Origin: Pycnopodia helianthoides
Taxonomy: Eukaryota > Echinodermata > Asteroidea > Forcipulatida > Asteriidae
Length of the DNA: 64,000 nucleotides
Assembly (NCBI GenBank): GCA_032158295.1
Contig: CM063246.1
Location: 22,148,135 to 22,212,134, forward strand
Direction of reading: 5' to 3'
A program made the position numbers and the translations under genes. Positions 29,894 to 42,068 of the stretch are shown piece after piece. Each line of letters opens with the position of its first letter. The first letter of the stretch is position 1. The notes beneath the pieces are model-generated. The model did no database searches, was not told where the DNA came from, and was given only the letters and a program-made list of their open reading frames with translations.

Positions 29894-31270
29894 CCTTGCC
29901 AAATAATGTTCATGGTCGGTTGGGCAGGATCTAGTTATCTTTAGAAACATAATGGGTCGGGCATTTTTATGCACTCGCTCACTGCGCAGTAACAAAGGTC
30001 ATTGTTATGCGTCAGTGCGTCACCATCGACGGACAGGAGTTGGTAGCAATGTAGCATACCAACCTTCCCCATTCCCGCGATTCATGGACGCATCCGACCT
30101 CCCGCCTCCCTTCACCTCACACCAGAGTGTTTTAATCACTCAGTACTGGCACCGTTTTTCATCAAAATAAAGGTCTAAAGTAAATTAGACTAGAGATTTA
30201 GCCAGGCAGTAGGCCTACACATGTACATGTACATTTCCGTCTTCTCCCTGTTCCCCCACCTTTCCCATCCATTAACCGTCACAACACACCCCTCTCCGAA
30301 TAGCTTCCTCTTTACTTCTGCCAGGCCTCTTCAGGGTTCCCCCCTGTTTTTCAATCACCTGTGTCAGCCTTTTGCTTAAACAAAAAAGTGAATAGTGTGT
30401 ATTTCTTATTGTATCATTCGTTGAATGGCAATAAGATTTTACAAAAATAACACCTTTAATGCAAATTTACTTTTTTGGTCAACACATTATAAACGGCAGA
30501 GGCTGCGACAATTTTAATAATTATTATTATACATATTTTTTAAAATTATTTTATTTTTTCGTGGGGGGAGGGGTGGGGGGTTTGCAATTGTGAGAGGGGG
30601 AGAGAAAGAAAAACATTGCCAGGGATTCCAATCAAAGACTGATAAGACCTTTGTCATTTCACGAATGGAGACCTTAGAGAAAACTAGCAAAGTTATCAAG
30701 GTCAAATTGTCAATGTAATAATTGAAATGCTCATAGTTAAACTTCAGAAGTCTTTCATTTTTATCTGCCGCCATGCCGCAAACTACTTTTCATTTACAAA
30801 TGGAATTTAATTGTTGTCCAAGGTTAGATTCCAGGTTAGACTCCTCCCTAAACTGTTTTTTGTGTGTGTACAGGATTGCTAGAATGGGGGGGGGGGGTAG
30901 TGACAAATTTATTATAAATTCATTTGATGTTCAAAAAGTCATTACATATTACATTCACAAATCATTATTCTTTTAAAAATATATATACTTGTTTGTGGGC
31001 TATAGGCCTATTGATCAAAGGAACTTGCACATTCAAAATCCATGATATTAATTTCAAACCGTTTTTCAGTCACAAAAAATGTAAGCTACGAATTTGACTG
31101 AAACTTTCAGAGGTTTGCCGTTATTGTCTTTATCAAAAACTCTAATGACAATAAATCTGCTCATTTACAAATTGATAATAATAGTTTCATCTCACAAATA
31201 TGTGCACTCCCTTTTTGCCAAGGTCTTTGGGAGATGCTTGTGTTTTATGGTGTCCCTTATCTGCCATCTG

Positions 31271-31517
31271 CATCTCACATCTCGCGTTATCGAATCTCGC
31301 GTTAGGTTTTCAATCTCGAATCTTGTGTTATCGAATCTCGCCTTACGTTTTTTCAATCCCGCATCTCGCCTCAACGAATCTCGCCTCAACGAATCTCGCC
31401 TCAACGAATCTCGCCCAACGAATCTCGCCTCAACGAATCTCGCCACAACGAATCTCGCCCAACGAATCTCGCCTCAACGAATCTCGCCTCAACGAATCTC
31501 GCGTTAGGTTTTTCAAT
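31271..31517 (+). repeat. 15-bp minisatellite with AACGAATCTCGC units
   Basis: About nine units of the form CTCAACGAATCTCGC lie at 31365-31503. A few shortened units lack CT (CCAACGAATCTCGC), and one reads CCACAACG. Both edges carry CTCGCGTTAGGTTTTTCAAT-like words, so the array is framed by a slightly different repeat. Confidence 0.9.
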
Positions 31518-31794
31518 TTTTTGGTCTGGAACCAGACTAACATTGATGGCAGCGCATCCGGGAACGAGGTTTGTGTCCGGCACATGCAGCCTAGTGTGTT
31601 AGCCCGGGGCATGGCGGACGGATTAATACAAATACAACATTGCTGAACGAAACTGTTTAAAAAATGAGAAGGAAGTGTTTTAGATGAAAACAAATTCCTT
31701 ATCGTCAAGCACGAAGCATCCATTACTAAAGAAACGCTTTCAAATTACATGCAGATATTTTCTATTAACTTGTAGCAGAGATCAGAGTTATTAA

Positions 31795-32165
31795 GGTAGG
31801 CGTGGATACTTTTGGTAATTACTCAAGAAATACATTACCATAAAAACTTACTTGGTAAGGAGCACGTGAGAGCTGCTGATAGTAAAAATCATTGTGAGAA
31901 ACTACTCTCTCTGGAGTGGTGTAGTTTTTGAGAAAGAGGCAATTTCTCATTAAAATATTTGAATATGAAAAAGGCTTCAGGCATGAAGCCTTTTCCAGCC
32001 ATTTGAAAGCACACCATTCTATGCAACAAGGCTGTTTTTTCTTCCATTATTTTCGTGCAACTTCGATGACCAATTGAACCCAAATTTACACAGGTCTGTG
32101 ATTTTATGCACATACACCAAGTGAGGTTACTAGTCTTTGACAATTACCAAAAGTATATCCTGCCT
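31795..32165. mobile_element. TTAA miniature element, AGGCAGTG family, copy 2
   Basis: It is flanked by TTAA at 31791-31794 and 32166-32169. The left end reads GGTAGGCGTGGATACTTTTGG and the right end, inverted, reads AGGCAGGATATACTTTTGG. The interior includes ATTACTCAAGAAATACATTA and a GGCTTCAGGCATGAAGCC hairpin. It is fuller than the copy at 6738 and has no coding capacity. Confidence 0.85.
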
Positions 32166-32545
32166 TTAAATTGATTGCTTTTTTAAAAGCGCGCCCTCTT
32201 GGTCCACGGGCCTCAGGATGATTCGCAGAAAGGACAACATTTGAATTTGGCCGTTTCCGAATTTTGGCAGCTTCGGCTACAGCTATGGCTGTTTTTAAAG
32301 GTGTTGCTAAGGACGTACTATACTTCAACGCACGATGGCGTAATAAGTTGGCTGTAGCTGTAGGCTGTAGCCGCTACAATTCGGACACGGTCTTGGACAC
32401 GGTACGGTACAGGCAGTGTAAACATGTGTCATGTGATGTTGGTTATAGTCACGTGATGTCATTGACATTGGTTATCGTCACGTGATGTCATTGACGGCGT
32501 TGACTTGATGCTGTGTGGGACCTGTGGTTCGGCTGTCATTGTTAA

Positions 32546-32935
32546 AGGAACATTACAGACTTGGTAAGAAAAAAACTTTTAAAATGTACTTTTTGATCAC
32601 AGAAACTTACACGGTCTAATGATGATGATAGTAGAAAACATCCCTTGAAATATTTCTGTCTGAAATGCCATATTTGATGAGAAATTATTAAACTAATTTT
32701 CCGATTGGAGTTAAAACTTAAATCGCTCAGAGTCAGTGAGCGTTTTATTCATGTGTGTTGAACCTATGATTTCATGCAAATGTGTAATCGGTTTTTCACT
32801 ATTTTCTCGTGACCCAGATGACTGATCGATCTCAAACTTCAACAGGTTTGTCAGTTTATGTATATGGTGGATTACATAAAGTGCTTATACTGCCATCAAC
32901 TGTTTTGTTAGCAAAAACCAATTCTGTAATGTCCT
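32546..32935. mobile_element. TTAA miniature element, AGGAACATTACAGA family, copy 1
   Basis: TTAA precedes it at 32542-32545. It starts AGGAACATTACAGA and ends with the inverted TCTGTAATGTCCT, followed by TTTT where a second TTAA would be expected. A second copy in reverse orientation runs off the window end from 63671. The interior shares CTATTTTCTCGTGACC and CAACAGGTTTGT words with the AGGTATTGTACAC family, so the families are related. Confidence 0.85.
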
Positions 32936-33402
32936 TTTTTAGTTTAAATGCAGGGAATGAAGGTAGGAAATACACGGACGGATCGATTTTATAAACTCAT
33001 TTGATGGATTTGATCGACGGTTACGATTTCTTTTAGATTAGATTGAGACTAAGAGGGCTATAGTATAGATTTAGGTTCATAGATCGAGTCTACCCTAGCC
33101 CACGGCGGAGGAAGAAAAAATGCCTAGCCCCACATGCATTATTGGTGCATAAATACTAGTACTGTAGTAGTAGTAGTACATAGAGTAAGTAATAAAGAGA
33201 GTGCCTTCTTTTCCGAAGTTGAAGACCATTATCTGTGTGTACACACAGGCCATGGCAACACGGAGGATGGGTACACATGATATAGTGCCAAAAAGATATA
33301 AACGGTACTAGTTAAGTTTACTAAGTACTACAGTGGTAGTAGTACTAATGTTCGGACCATATGATACTTGACAATCGCAACAACTATCTATAATTGTGAC
33401 TG

Positions 33403-33882
33403 GTCCCAACTTGAGTGTTAAACTGCGTCCCAACTATTGTTGGGACAGTTGGAATTGTACAGGGTACCAGTGGAGCAAGCAGGGGAGCTCTCTGCATTTG
33501 CAGAACAAATTCAGGGTGAATAAGGTGGAATATGTTTTTTCTGTGACCTACTTTTTACTAAATAGTTTTTTTTATGAAAAGGTATTTAAAACAACAAAAC
33601 CACATGACAAAAACTTTCATCTACTATTCTAAAGCCAAAACTTGGCTCACAACCCACATACATGTAAGTCATAATGAACAAGTTGAGGAGGGGGAGCTTC
33701 ACACCCGCATGTCACAGTCCCCAGGAATGCCACGATCGATCACGGTTATCACTTTCGCGGAGGCTATTCTGTACAGTACAGCCTGTACTGTAGAGTTCTA
33801 TGGGCGTTCCCAACTATAGTTGGGACAGTCACCCCAACTGTATCGGTCCCAACTATAGTTGGGACGATTGTCAAGTTGGGAC
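33403..33882. mobile_element. Foldback with GTCCCAACTATAGTTGGGAC palindromes
   Basis: The ends read GTCCCAACTTGA and, inverted, GTCCCAACTTGA. Inside each end lies the 20-base palindrome (33427-33446 with one change, and 33846-33865 perfect). A third, slightly changed palindrome lies near 33,807-33,825. No matching target duplication was seen. It is probably a foldback-type or miniature DNA transposon of unknown family. Confidence 0.7.
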
Positions 33883-34170
33883 GGAACAGTAACATGTAGT
33901 TGCAATGGTCAGAACCCATTGGTCTACGCTATTGCTAGATATAGAAGATTGGACCAGACTATTTTACTCCTCCAAGCCTCGGAATGGTTTCAACATTCTG
34001 AAGTGGAGACAAACAAAATGACTGCACACTTGCTCGATGATCTTATACATTATGGACTAAAATTGTCTTACCTGCTGTTGTTATCAATCATTCTCTATAA
34101 CAGAAGTTGTTAACATTTTCCAATGCAGATTCCAAATTGCCATCAGAGACAATCCTGTGAGCGTGAAACC

Positions 34171-37100
34171 ATGAGGACATCAATTTGCTGGTATTCTGTC
34201 TTGTTTCTGGTATCCCAGATCAGCATTTTTGTTGGAAATGTACAGGCAGGTCAGTAAAGTTGAACCTATTTTGAGTAAATAGACATACATTTAGTAAATG
34301 GACATAGCAAGAGAACTGGCTAACAGTTTTAAGAAGGGAATAAAAGAGAAGGCAACGAGGTCTTAAAGCCGGTAGGGTCGTGGCCGTGTGATAAAGGACC
34401 GGGCTGAAGGCGAGGTCCTTTATCACACGACCACGACCCTGCAAGGTTTTAAATGGCCGGTTAAGACCGAGTCACTACTCTTTTATTCCCATTCATAAAT
34501 GCCCTTTTTGTTAAAAAGCGTAATATTGTTGGAAAATCTCAACTTTCAATTCCTGTCACGTCTTCGGGCCCTGTTTCGCGAAGGATATGCATGCCACGCT
34601 CAACAGTTGTGCGTATTAACACTAACATTTTTAGAATGAATACCAGTATGTATTGATTGCGTTTCTCGTAAATTAGCGCCTGTGTAACCTTTCGCGCCAC
34701 AGGTATGTTTAAATATTTTAGCCGTGTCTATATCATCCGTTTAAACATGGCCATGTGATGTCCTCTCGACCAATCAGAATGGATAAACTGTCCCAGGTAT
34801 TTATAAATAGATGTTAAAGCTGGCTAAATTATTAAATTTTTTCAATAATAAAGGATAATATTGATACTAATGAAACATTTCTGGAAAGCATTTTTGATTC
34901 ATTGGATTCTTTGAAAGTTCTTTGAATTGCAGATGTGAGTTGAAATTCAGATCTCATTTTTCACGTTGCTAGCCTTGTATCTTTGGTCCTACCCTATCTA
35001 TACAGCCCCATCTCCTACAAAAGAGATGTTGGAGTGGGAAGCCGGGCTAGAATACATGTAGGTAGTCCACAATAGATATCTATGCAGGATAATGATCCAT
35101 GCAAGAATACTCAAGTTCATCAGACACTGTCACAGCCACTTTAAACTCCCTGTCAGCAAGCTTGTACTTAAACAGCCAAGTATGATCAAGCCTAAGGACA
35201 AGCCGAGTATGGACACAACTGCATTAACAACAGAGGACACTTCTTGACATAATGAAAGGCCGAGAAAGAAGCGCTTATCCTGGGTTTGTCCTGATGATTC
35301 TGGTTCATGGCCAGCACCTCTGCATCCTTCCAGGCATTCTTAATTTCAATGGACAGTGAAACTTAGTCATTCCACCATACCCTGAGACCAAATGAAATAT
35401 TATGCTAATCATTGATATCATTAACTTCTGGTGTGTTTGCAGAAACATGTTCACTAGCCTCCTATTACAGCAGTCACATGGTTTTACAGCAACAGCCTCA
35501 GAATGCAATTCTGTGGGGTTACACCGATGTCAAGGCTACAGTGGAAGTCAAAGTTCAGGACAAGATATACAAAGCTCAAGTTGAATTCAGTAAGTGAATA
35601 CACTCCTCTGCAATCTTTTTTCAATATTCTTCAAGACACGGTATGATTAGGAAAAGGAAGTTGTCGATTCGAACATAAAGCTTTCTTGCTGTAAAGTTTT
35701 TACTTGATTTATTTCTGTCCGAAATACTGTCATTGTGACAAATTATGTTGGAACTACCAGGCCCTTACTTTGTGAGAAAGTGTTTCAATTCCCTTGGAAT
35801 GTAACTCCTGTATGCCTGCAACACATACCAGATTGTGCCAGAATAACTTACTGTTTTCTGAAAACATGGGTCCCACAGATGAGCTTTCCAATGGTTAGTT
35901 TTTGATTTGATTCTTCTGAACTTGAGGATTGGTATAAAGGTGTTGATTTTTGCAGTTTTTGGCTCTGAGCCATGAGAACGGAAATATTTGAGTCATGTCA
36001 CCATTTTGTAAATTTGTTGCTATTTTATTTTTGTGCAGAACCATTTAGTGCAACTGCAATTTGGAAAGTGAAGTTGGATCCCATGCCGGCAGGCGGGCCT
36101 TACAACATCACAGTCATCTGTGAAGCATTCACTGTGGTCAACACAATCTCATTAGTGGATGTATTGTTTGGAGATGTCTGGGTCTGTAGCGGTCAGAGCA
36201 ATATGGCATTTGCTGTCAGTCAGGTATGATTTGACAAAGAGAACTTTATTAACTTTACACGCACATATGGATCCCTATGTCTACTGGCCTGGAACTATCT
36301 AAAAACCATGTCTATTGGACTTTGATAAGATTGGTATGATACATTTGTACATGTAAATATAAATATAAAAGAAGTGAACTTTGGTGTTGTTCATTTCTTG
36401 AATTCCAAGACCTAGACCATAAGACCTGTTAAAAATGCTGTCACTCTAAATCAAAGCATTAAGAATATTATTTACATTTTTTTCTTACAGAGTTTCAATG
36501 GTTCAAAAGAGCTGATAGAATCGGTAAAATATCCTAACGTCAGACTATTTGCAGTCAAGGAAGAAATTTCAGCGAAGCCGTACTATGATTTCAATGGTGG
36601 CTTGTATGAACCGTGGTCTAGGCCTAACTCAGGTATAGTGTTTTTAATTTTGAGTCATGAAATACGTGGATAATACTTGGAGCCTGAGCCTCATGGTGTA
36701 TTGAAACCGGGTTTTGTCCATACTCTATCACTTTGAACCAGTGTTGTATGACTCGAGTCCGTCGCGAGTCACAATTTCGGTGACTCGGACTTGACTCGAG
36801 TAACATCTGCATAAGACTCGAACTCGGACTCGGACTCGACTAGGATGACTTGGACTTGTCCCCGAGGACTCGTTACTCGAGTCACGTATTTTCACAAACA
36901 ATACTTTTTTTAAATATTAAAAACAATTCCGATGATCCGATGTCATTCCCGGAGTGCACATGGAGTTAACATCTAGCACAATAAATAAGTATACTGTCGT
37001 ATGGTGTTGCAAGTAATAGTGTTCGTGATTATTGTGTAGATGGCCATCTACGTATAGCGCGTGTATGTTCGATTCGTATGTTCAATACGCATAAAATAAC

Positions 37101-40100
37101 ACTGGGATGCACGACACCAGTATTATGCTGGTATTCTGTCAACGTTAACACCCACTGCTTGTGCTTAATACCAGGGAAATGGCATGTCTGGTACCTGTAA
37201 AACACAACCTGCATATTGCACTATGATGGCTGTGTTGTTTGCACCAGTTTTTACAAGTGGTCGACACGTACATCACACACGACGTCAAGTTTGGTTGCGT
37301 CACTAGTAAAAAGTTGTACAATTTTTTTTTAAAATCATTGTATCTGCCGTTCCGCCCCGTATTGTTTCTTTTGGTTATACCAACTTTAACAAAAACTTTA
37401 ACAGAACTTTGTTTATAATAAATGTGTTTTATTTTGTCATTTCCAATTCTTATTTTACGACATTTGGTTTGCAATCAATATTTAAACAAGTGGCTGGTGA
37501 CTCGTGACTCGGACTCGGACCAAGTGACTCGTGACTCAAACTCAGACCAAGTGACTCGTGACTCAAACTCAGACCAAGTGACTCGTGACTCAAACTCGGA
37601 CCAAGTGACTCGGGACTCGGACTCGACCCAAGTGACTTGAGACTCGGACTCGGACTCGACACAGGTGACTCGACTACAACACTGCTTTGAACACAAGCTT
37701 TGGTTTTCATCTCCACGGAGGCCAGGGCCCAATTTCATGGCTCTGCTTACCACGAAATTCTGTGCTTATGGCCCATAGATTCACATGCTTTACAGGGTGC
37801 TGTAAACGCAGAATTATGTGGTAGGCAGCACCATGAATTTGGCCCCTGGCCTCTTACTCCTGTGTCCCTTGAGATGTAAGTTTGGATTGTCATCTCTTTA
37901 AGGAGCCTGGCTATTTATTCCTAGGACTAAAACATGGTTCCTTGGCAAGCAAGCTTTGGTTGTCATCCTGGTTGGGATTCGGGCCACTTTACTCACAAAT
38001 TTAAAAATAATATTGTCACGCACTCACACCATTGTCTTACCTGTATTTATTTTGATGATCTTTTGCAGACAGTCTTGGTGGCAAGGCTCCCGCATTTAGC
38101 TACTTCTCTGCCTTGTGTTGGTTCTTTGGTCGTGATCTGTACGAGAGCCTGCAATATCCCATCGGTCTGATCTCAAGCAACTGGGGAGGCACCCCAATTG
38201 AAGATTGGTCCTCACCTGATGTTCTTAAACGATGCAGTGCTACAGAGAGGTGAGCCTATTAAAATAAAATAAAACATTTAAAGAAAATGTTACCAACAAA
38301 ATTTGTTAACATGTGATTTCATACTGTCAGTTCTGTTTTATGATAACATTTTGGAGTAACAATGAGATACTTTTATTATATCTTTTCAATTATTCAGCCT
38401 GATACCCAAGAATGAGAAGCTAACAGGCTCGCTCAGAGGTCCACATGCACCAACATATCTGTGGAACTCCATGATTCATCCAATGTTAAACTTTACAATA
38501 AAAGGGGCAATCTGGTACCAAGGTAAGTGATGAAAACCTTTGGGTGGCTAGGGAGTGAATATTTATTGTTTTTAAGTATGACTTGTGATTACTCTTCGAA
38601 ATGAATTCCTCTAGGGGATTTCTTCTCTGACCGGAGGACTTTGTGTGCTGTGGCCTTGATTCTAGTTGTTGTCATCCATATTTTTAAAGGTTGGAATGGG
38701 CTTTAGTGCCTAAATATCAATAGAAATGCTAAAATATTTCCTTATGACCCGGAAATGTACTTGGAAGATCAAACAGCCAGTAGAGCATGCAACAATTCAA
38801 AAATATCATATCAAAAAGATATTCCATGAGGTTCATCTCATATGCACTTTCTTAAAGGGATGATACAAAAATTGCAAAAAACAAAATCATAAAACTAAAC
38901 CGGGTCATCACAATTGGTGCTCTGGTATTTTAGAAAAAAAGCCTTTGGGTCTGGGAATTTTATGTAAACAAATAATAAAAATTAAAAAAAAGTTTAGAGA
39001 AACATAGTATGTCACTGTTTTCCAGTGTGTTTTCAAGTGGGTAACTTTGACTTCCCACACCTTCGGACCTTTCAGGGGGGAAAAGGTGGCCATATTCTCA
39101 TGTATGTGAGACCGGAGGGTCATACTTTTACAAGGCACTCGACCGATCCAATGTCCTCTCCAATATTTGCTCGTGAAAATCCAATCCTTTTGATTAAATT
39201 TCTACCTAATGGCAGCTATAGCCATATATCGTTAGAAGTTTTGTGTATCATTGTCATCATTATTATTTAAAATAATTTGTTGAAATGTTGCGATTTGCTT
39301 TACAGGTGAAGCCAACACACCAAACCCTGATCCATATAAGTGTTTATTCCATGCAATGATTGAAGATTGGCGCTTGAAGTGGAATGAAGGTACTGGGGGT
39401 AGTACGGATCCACAGTTCCCTTTTGGATTCATGCAGGTTGGTTTTCTAACTAAAAGGGTTCCTGCTTTTTTTTGAAAACTGCTGTAAGCCAAAAATATCA
39501 TGGCTGAATTTGGCTGAAGACAAAACACAGTATCTTATTACAATGTAGTCAGAAACTTGTTTATTCCTAGGTGAGGATTAGCAATTAAAGCTGTCTTTCC
39601 CAAGGCGCTCAAGGATTAAGTTTGCCCATTTAGTAATTTGGGGTTGACTTTTGCATTAGAGTCTAAATGATGCAGAATGACCTGCTTTTTACATCTAAAT
39701 GTAGAATCGTATCATGGAAAAGCCATCTTGGTATCTTCTGTCATTCAACTCGGTGTGGCCATAGTGTGGCTGGAAGGATAAAAGAATCTGGCCAGTTGCT
39801 TTTTTACGAAATGGAAATATCAATTGATACTTTCTTTGTGTATATACAGAAACTATTACCTGGTTTTATATATTTTCCTCCATAACTGTAGCTTTGCACT
39901 TCAGACGCTCCTAACCCAGAAGTCATTGGCACATACCCTACCCTACGATGGCATCAGACGTATGACTATGGTTATGTTCCTAATCCCATCATGAAAAACG
40001 TCTTTATGGCAGTCGGGGTCGACCTTGTAGACAAGACCTCACCGTACGGACCGTAAGTGTCACCTTTTTTTCTTTCCACTACTTGTTGAGTCGTTTATTT

Positions 40101-41590
40101 GTGCAAAATTCCGGTCATATTTACACTTCGTCCCACAAAGAAAATGGTCTTTCCCCCTCAAATATGAAATTCCAGGCCCTTGCTCTATCCCAACTGTGGT
40201 GTTGATTCAAGTTGAGTGCCCACCAAACTCTCTGCAATTCTACTTGTCATTTTCTGACACTGTCTTGCCCTGTCCTTAGTCTCATTCCAAGGTGGTCACA
40301 TGGACAGTTTGATCCCTTTTGACTTATGGTATCATTTCCTAGAAAGTTAAGCAACCACTTGAAACCATTCAACCGAACATGTTGTGCGTGGTGGCACAAC
40401 TGTACACAAAACTAACTGTGTACTGTGTAGATGCATTCACCACATGGTATCATTTTGCAGGATGGCATACATGTAGTTCATCTATCATTCAAAATCACAG
40501 TGGATAATATTGAATGGTCAGATGCAATAGCACCATTCAGTTATTTTTCAAATACGCATTGACGGAAGTGAAACTAGCTTCTTAGCAATAGATCCATTGC
40601 CCCCAAAACAGTGCCCTCATTGAGGTAAAAAAGCATTTCATTGGCTAACAGTTGTACTAGCGTCATTCACAATCATTTGCATTGTCAGGGCTCAGCTAAG
40701 GCAGTGAAGTCAAAGGGGTCAATACTGGACCAAGTAAAGTCATGTAAACAGTAAGAAATCATTAATTGTTTTCATTGTTTTCCTTAGGATTCACCCACGA
40801 GATAAGCAGGACATGGGCACCAGGCTGTCCCTAGCAGGTCGGGCAGTTGGTTACGGCCAGAATGTCACCTTCTCTGGACCCTTTCCTTCTCAATTCACGA
40901 TTGATACTAAAACATTGACTGTTCTTATAGTGTATGACAAAGGATACGCCAACATCAGGATTATCGGAAAGATCGGTTTTGAGGTGAGTTTTGCAGCCCT
41001 CTTTTGGAATCAGAAGAAAAGTGATGTATGCAGTTAGTGGTTCCTCTTGTAAATTTTTAAATGAGGTAACTGAGCTTCTGTTCCAGTAACTGCCATCCTC
41101 ATCCCTAGCAATATAACTGCGAGTTTATATTCCTTGTAAATTTGAGTCAAATACTTAATTTTTTACGACTGTGTACATTTTGATGTCCAGGCTGAAATAC
41201 TTACATTCTGTTTGTAGTCAAAGAACCCCCAAATTAATAATGTGGAAGATGACATTCATAAATTCAGACATTTTCATTAGAGAAATTATATAATTTTTTG
41301 CTATGGTGAAAATTAGTTTCATACATTATTATATTTTCTATTTTCTTTTGTTTTGTTAGATTTGCTGTTCAGCAAATACAACTTGTCAATCTGATGATAC
41401 GTGGGTACCAGCTGAGGTAGCCGGTCAGCCGACCCCCTCATCTCTGATTGTGTCGTATTATTGCTATAAGAAACAAGCAGTGTCTATCAGGTACCTCTGG
41501 AGGGACATGCCGTGTACATTTAAAGGATGTCCAGTGTACAGTGTGGAGAATAATTTGCCTGGTGCACCTTTCATTGAAACTTTGCCATAG
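34171..41590 (+). CDS. SIAE: Sialate O-acetylesterase, ten coding exons
   Basis: It removes O-acetyl esters from sialic acids; in animals it is secreted or lysosomal. Coding exons are 34171-34249, 35443-35589, 36039-36223, 36491-36632, 38069-38249, 38398-38522, 39306-39436, 39892-40052, 40788-40983 and 41360-41590, 1578 nt and 525 residues, close to the 523 of the human enzyme. All phases fit. The start is followed by a hydrophobic signal peptide (about residues 1-26). An in-frame ATG at 34123 would add 16 residues ahead of it and is less likely. The mature chain opens [27 protein letters not shown] places the nucleophile at Ser129. [20 protein letters not shown] and PYGPIHPRDK (His386) complete the SGNH-hydrolase-like blocks. 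Possible N-glycosylation sites include NFT, NVT and NTT. Introns carry a foldback (intron 1) and a hAT-like element (intron 4). AATAAA at 42954-42959 and 43886-43891 are 3' end candidates. Confidence 0.95.
34336..34490. repeat. Foldback in intron 1 of the esterase gene
   Basis: GGGAATAAAAGAG at the left end pairs with CTCTTTTATTCCC at the right end. Inside, GGTCTTAAAGCCGG pairs with CCGGTTAAGACC, and the 27-base arms at 34374-34400 and 34414-34440 pair almost completely. The RNA could form a hairpin of roughly 70 bp. Confidence 0.8.
36739..37684. mobile_element. hAT-like non-autonomous element in esterase intron 4
   Basis: This 946-bp insertion begins CAGTGTTGTA and ends TACAACACTG. It is flanked by perfect 8-bp direct repeats CTTTGAAC at 36731-36738 and 37685-37692. 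An 8-bp duplication with CAGTG ends is typical of the hAT superfamily. Both subterminal regions are dense in GACTCG/CGAGTC words. On the right these form a 21-24-bp tandem repeat (about 37,495-37,670), including GTGACTCGTGACTC. No transposase frame was seen. Confidence 0.92.
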
Positions 41591-41726
41591 TGTGGAATTG
41601 GGAGTGTTGAAAGGGGGTGTGTTAAAGAGAGGCTCCAAGGTCAAATTCAGCTATGTGATGGACTAATTTTTCAATAGATAGAGTCCTTATTAACGTAGGG
41701 AAAAATTACAAGTCTCCAACCCAAAT

Positions 41727-41964
41727 AATTTGGGTTGAACAAAGACAAATTGACTAGAGCGGGACTCTACCAACTAAGCTCTCTAGCCCTACCAAATTAA
41801 AGTGCCGGCGCTCTACCATCTGAGCTATCTAGCCCTAGATAGCTCAGTTGGTCTAGCCCTAAATAGGGCTTGACAGTACGGTTGGTAGAGCACCAACATG
41901 TTAATCCAGAGGTCGCAGGTTCAAGTCCTTCTCTAGTCAATTTCTCTTTGGTCAACCCAAAATT
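41727..41964 (+). mobile_element. Inverted tRNA-like element
   Basis: The outer arms of about 40 bp are reverse complements (left: AATTTGGGTTGAACAAAGAC then TTGACTAGAGC; right: CTCTAGTCAA then GGTCAACCCAAAATT). The inner part is tRNA-like: TAGATAGCTCAGTTGG resembles an A box and GGTTCAAGTCC (41918-41928) matches the B box. D-arm-like words occur on both strands (GGTAGAGC and GCTCTACC). The anticodon stem does not pair well, so I do not call a functional tRNA. Confidence 0.7.
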
Positions 41965-42068
41965 GTTTTAAAAGAATTACCCAGTCAGTTCCCCTTGTGG
42001 CATGTTACTTGAAGTCTCTAAACTCGCGTTAATATGGTGTTAAATGTCATTTCATTTAATACTCTTTA

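Larger units (their letters stand above)
29892..34170. other. Repeat-rich intergenic stretch before the esterase gene
   Basis: No gene was recognised. It holds a 15-bp minisatellite (31271-31517), two TTAA miniature elements (31795-32165 and 32546-32935) and a 480-bp foldback (33403-33882). Long open frames over the minisatellite arise from its length being a multiple of three. A CAATGCAG just before 34130 could be the acceptor of a 5' UTR intron of the esterase gene. Confidence 0.6.

Noticed and set aside
31094..31723. Several long overlapping frames rich in NESRL or RRDSL repeats on both strands
   Set aside because: They are produced by the 15-bp minisatellite, whose unit is a multiple of three, and not by a gene.
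35150..35375. Minus-strand frame reading [20 protein letters not shown], exon-like in composition
   Set aside because: It is only about 55 codons, has no clear splice context or recognisable family, and lies in an intron of the esterase gene on the other strand.
37422..37753. Repetitive Ser/Glu-rich frames on both strands
   Set aside because: They fall on the GACTCG tandem array of the hAT-like insertion.
41830..41940. A functional tRNA gene
   Set aside because: The A and B boxes are present, but the anticodon stem does not pair and the D-arm is duplicated and broken. It is better seen as a tRNA-derived element.
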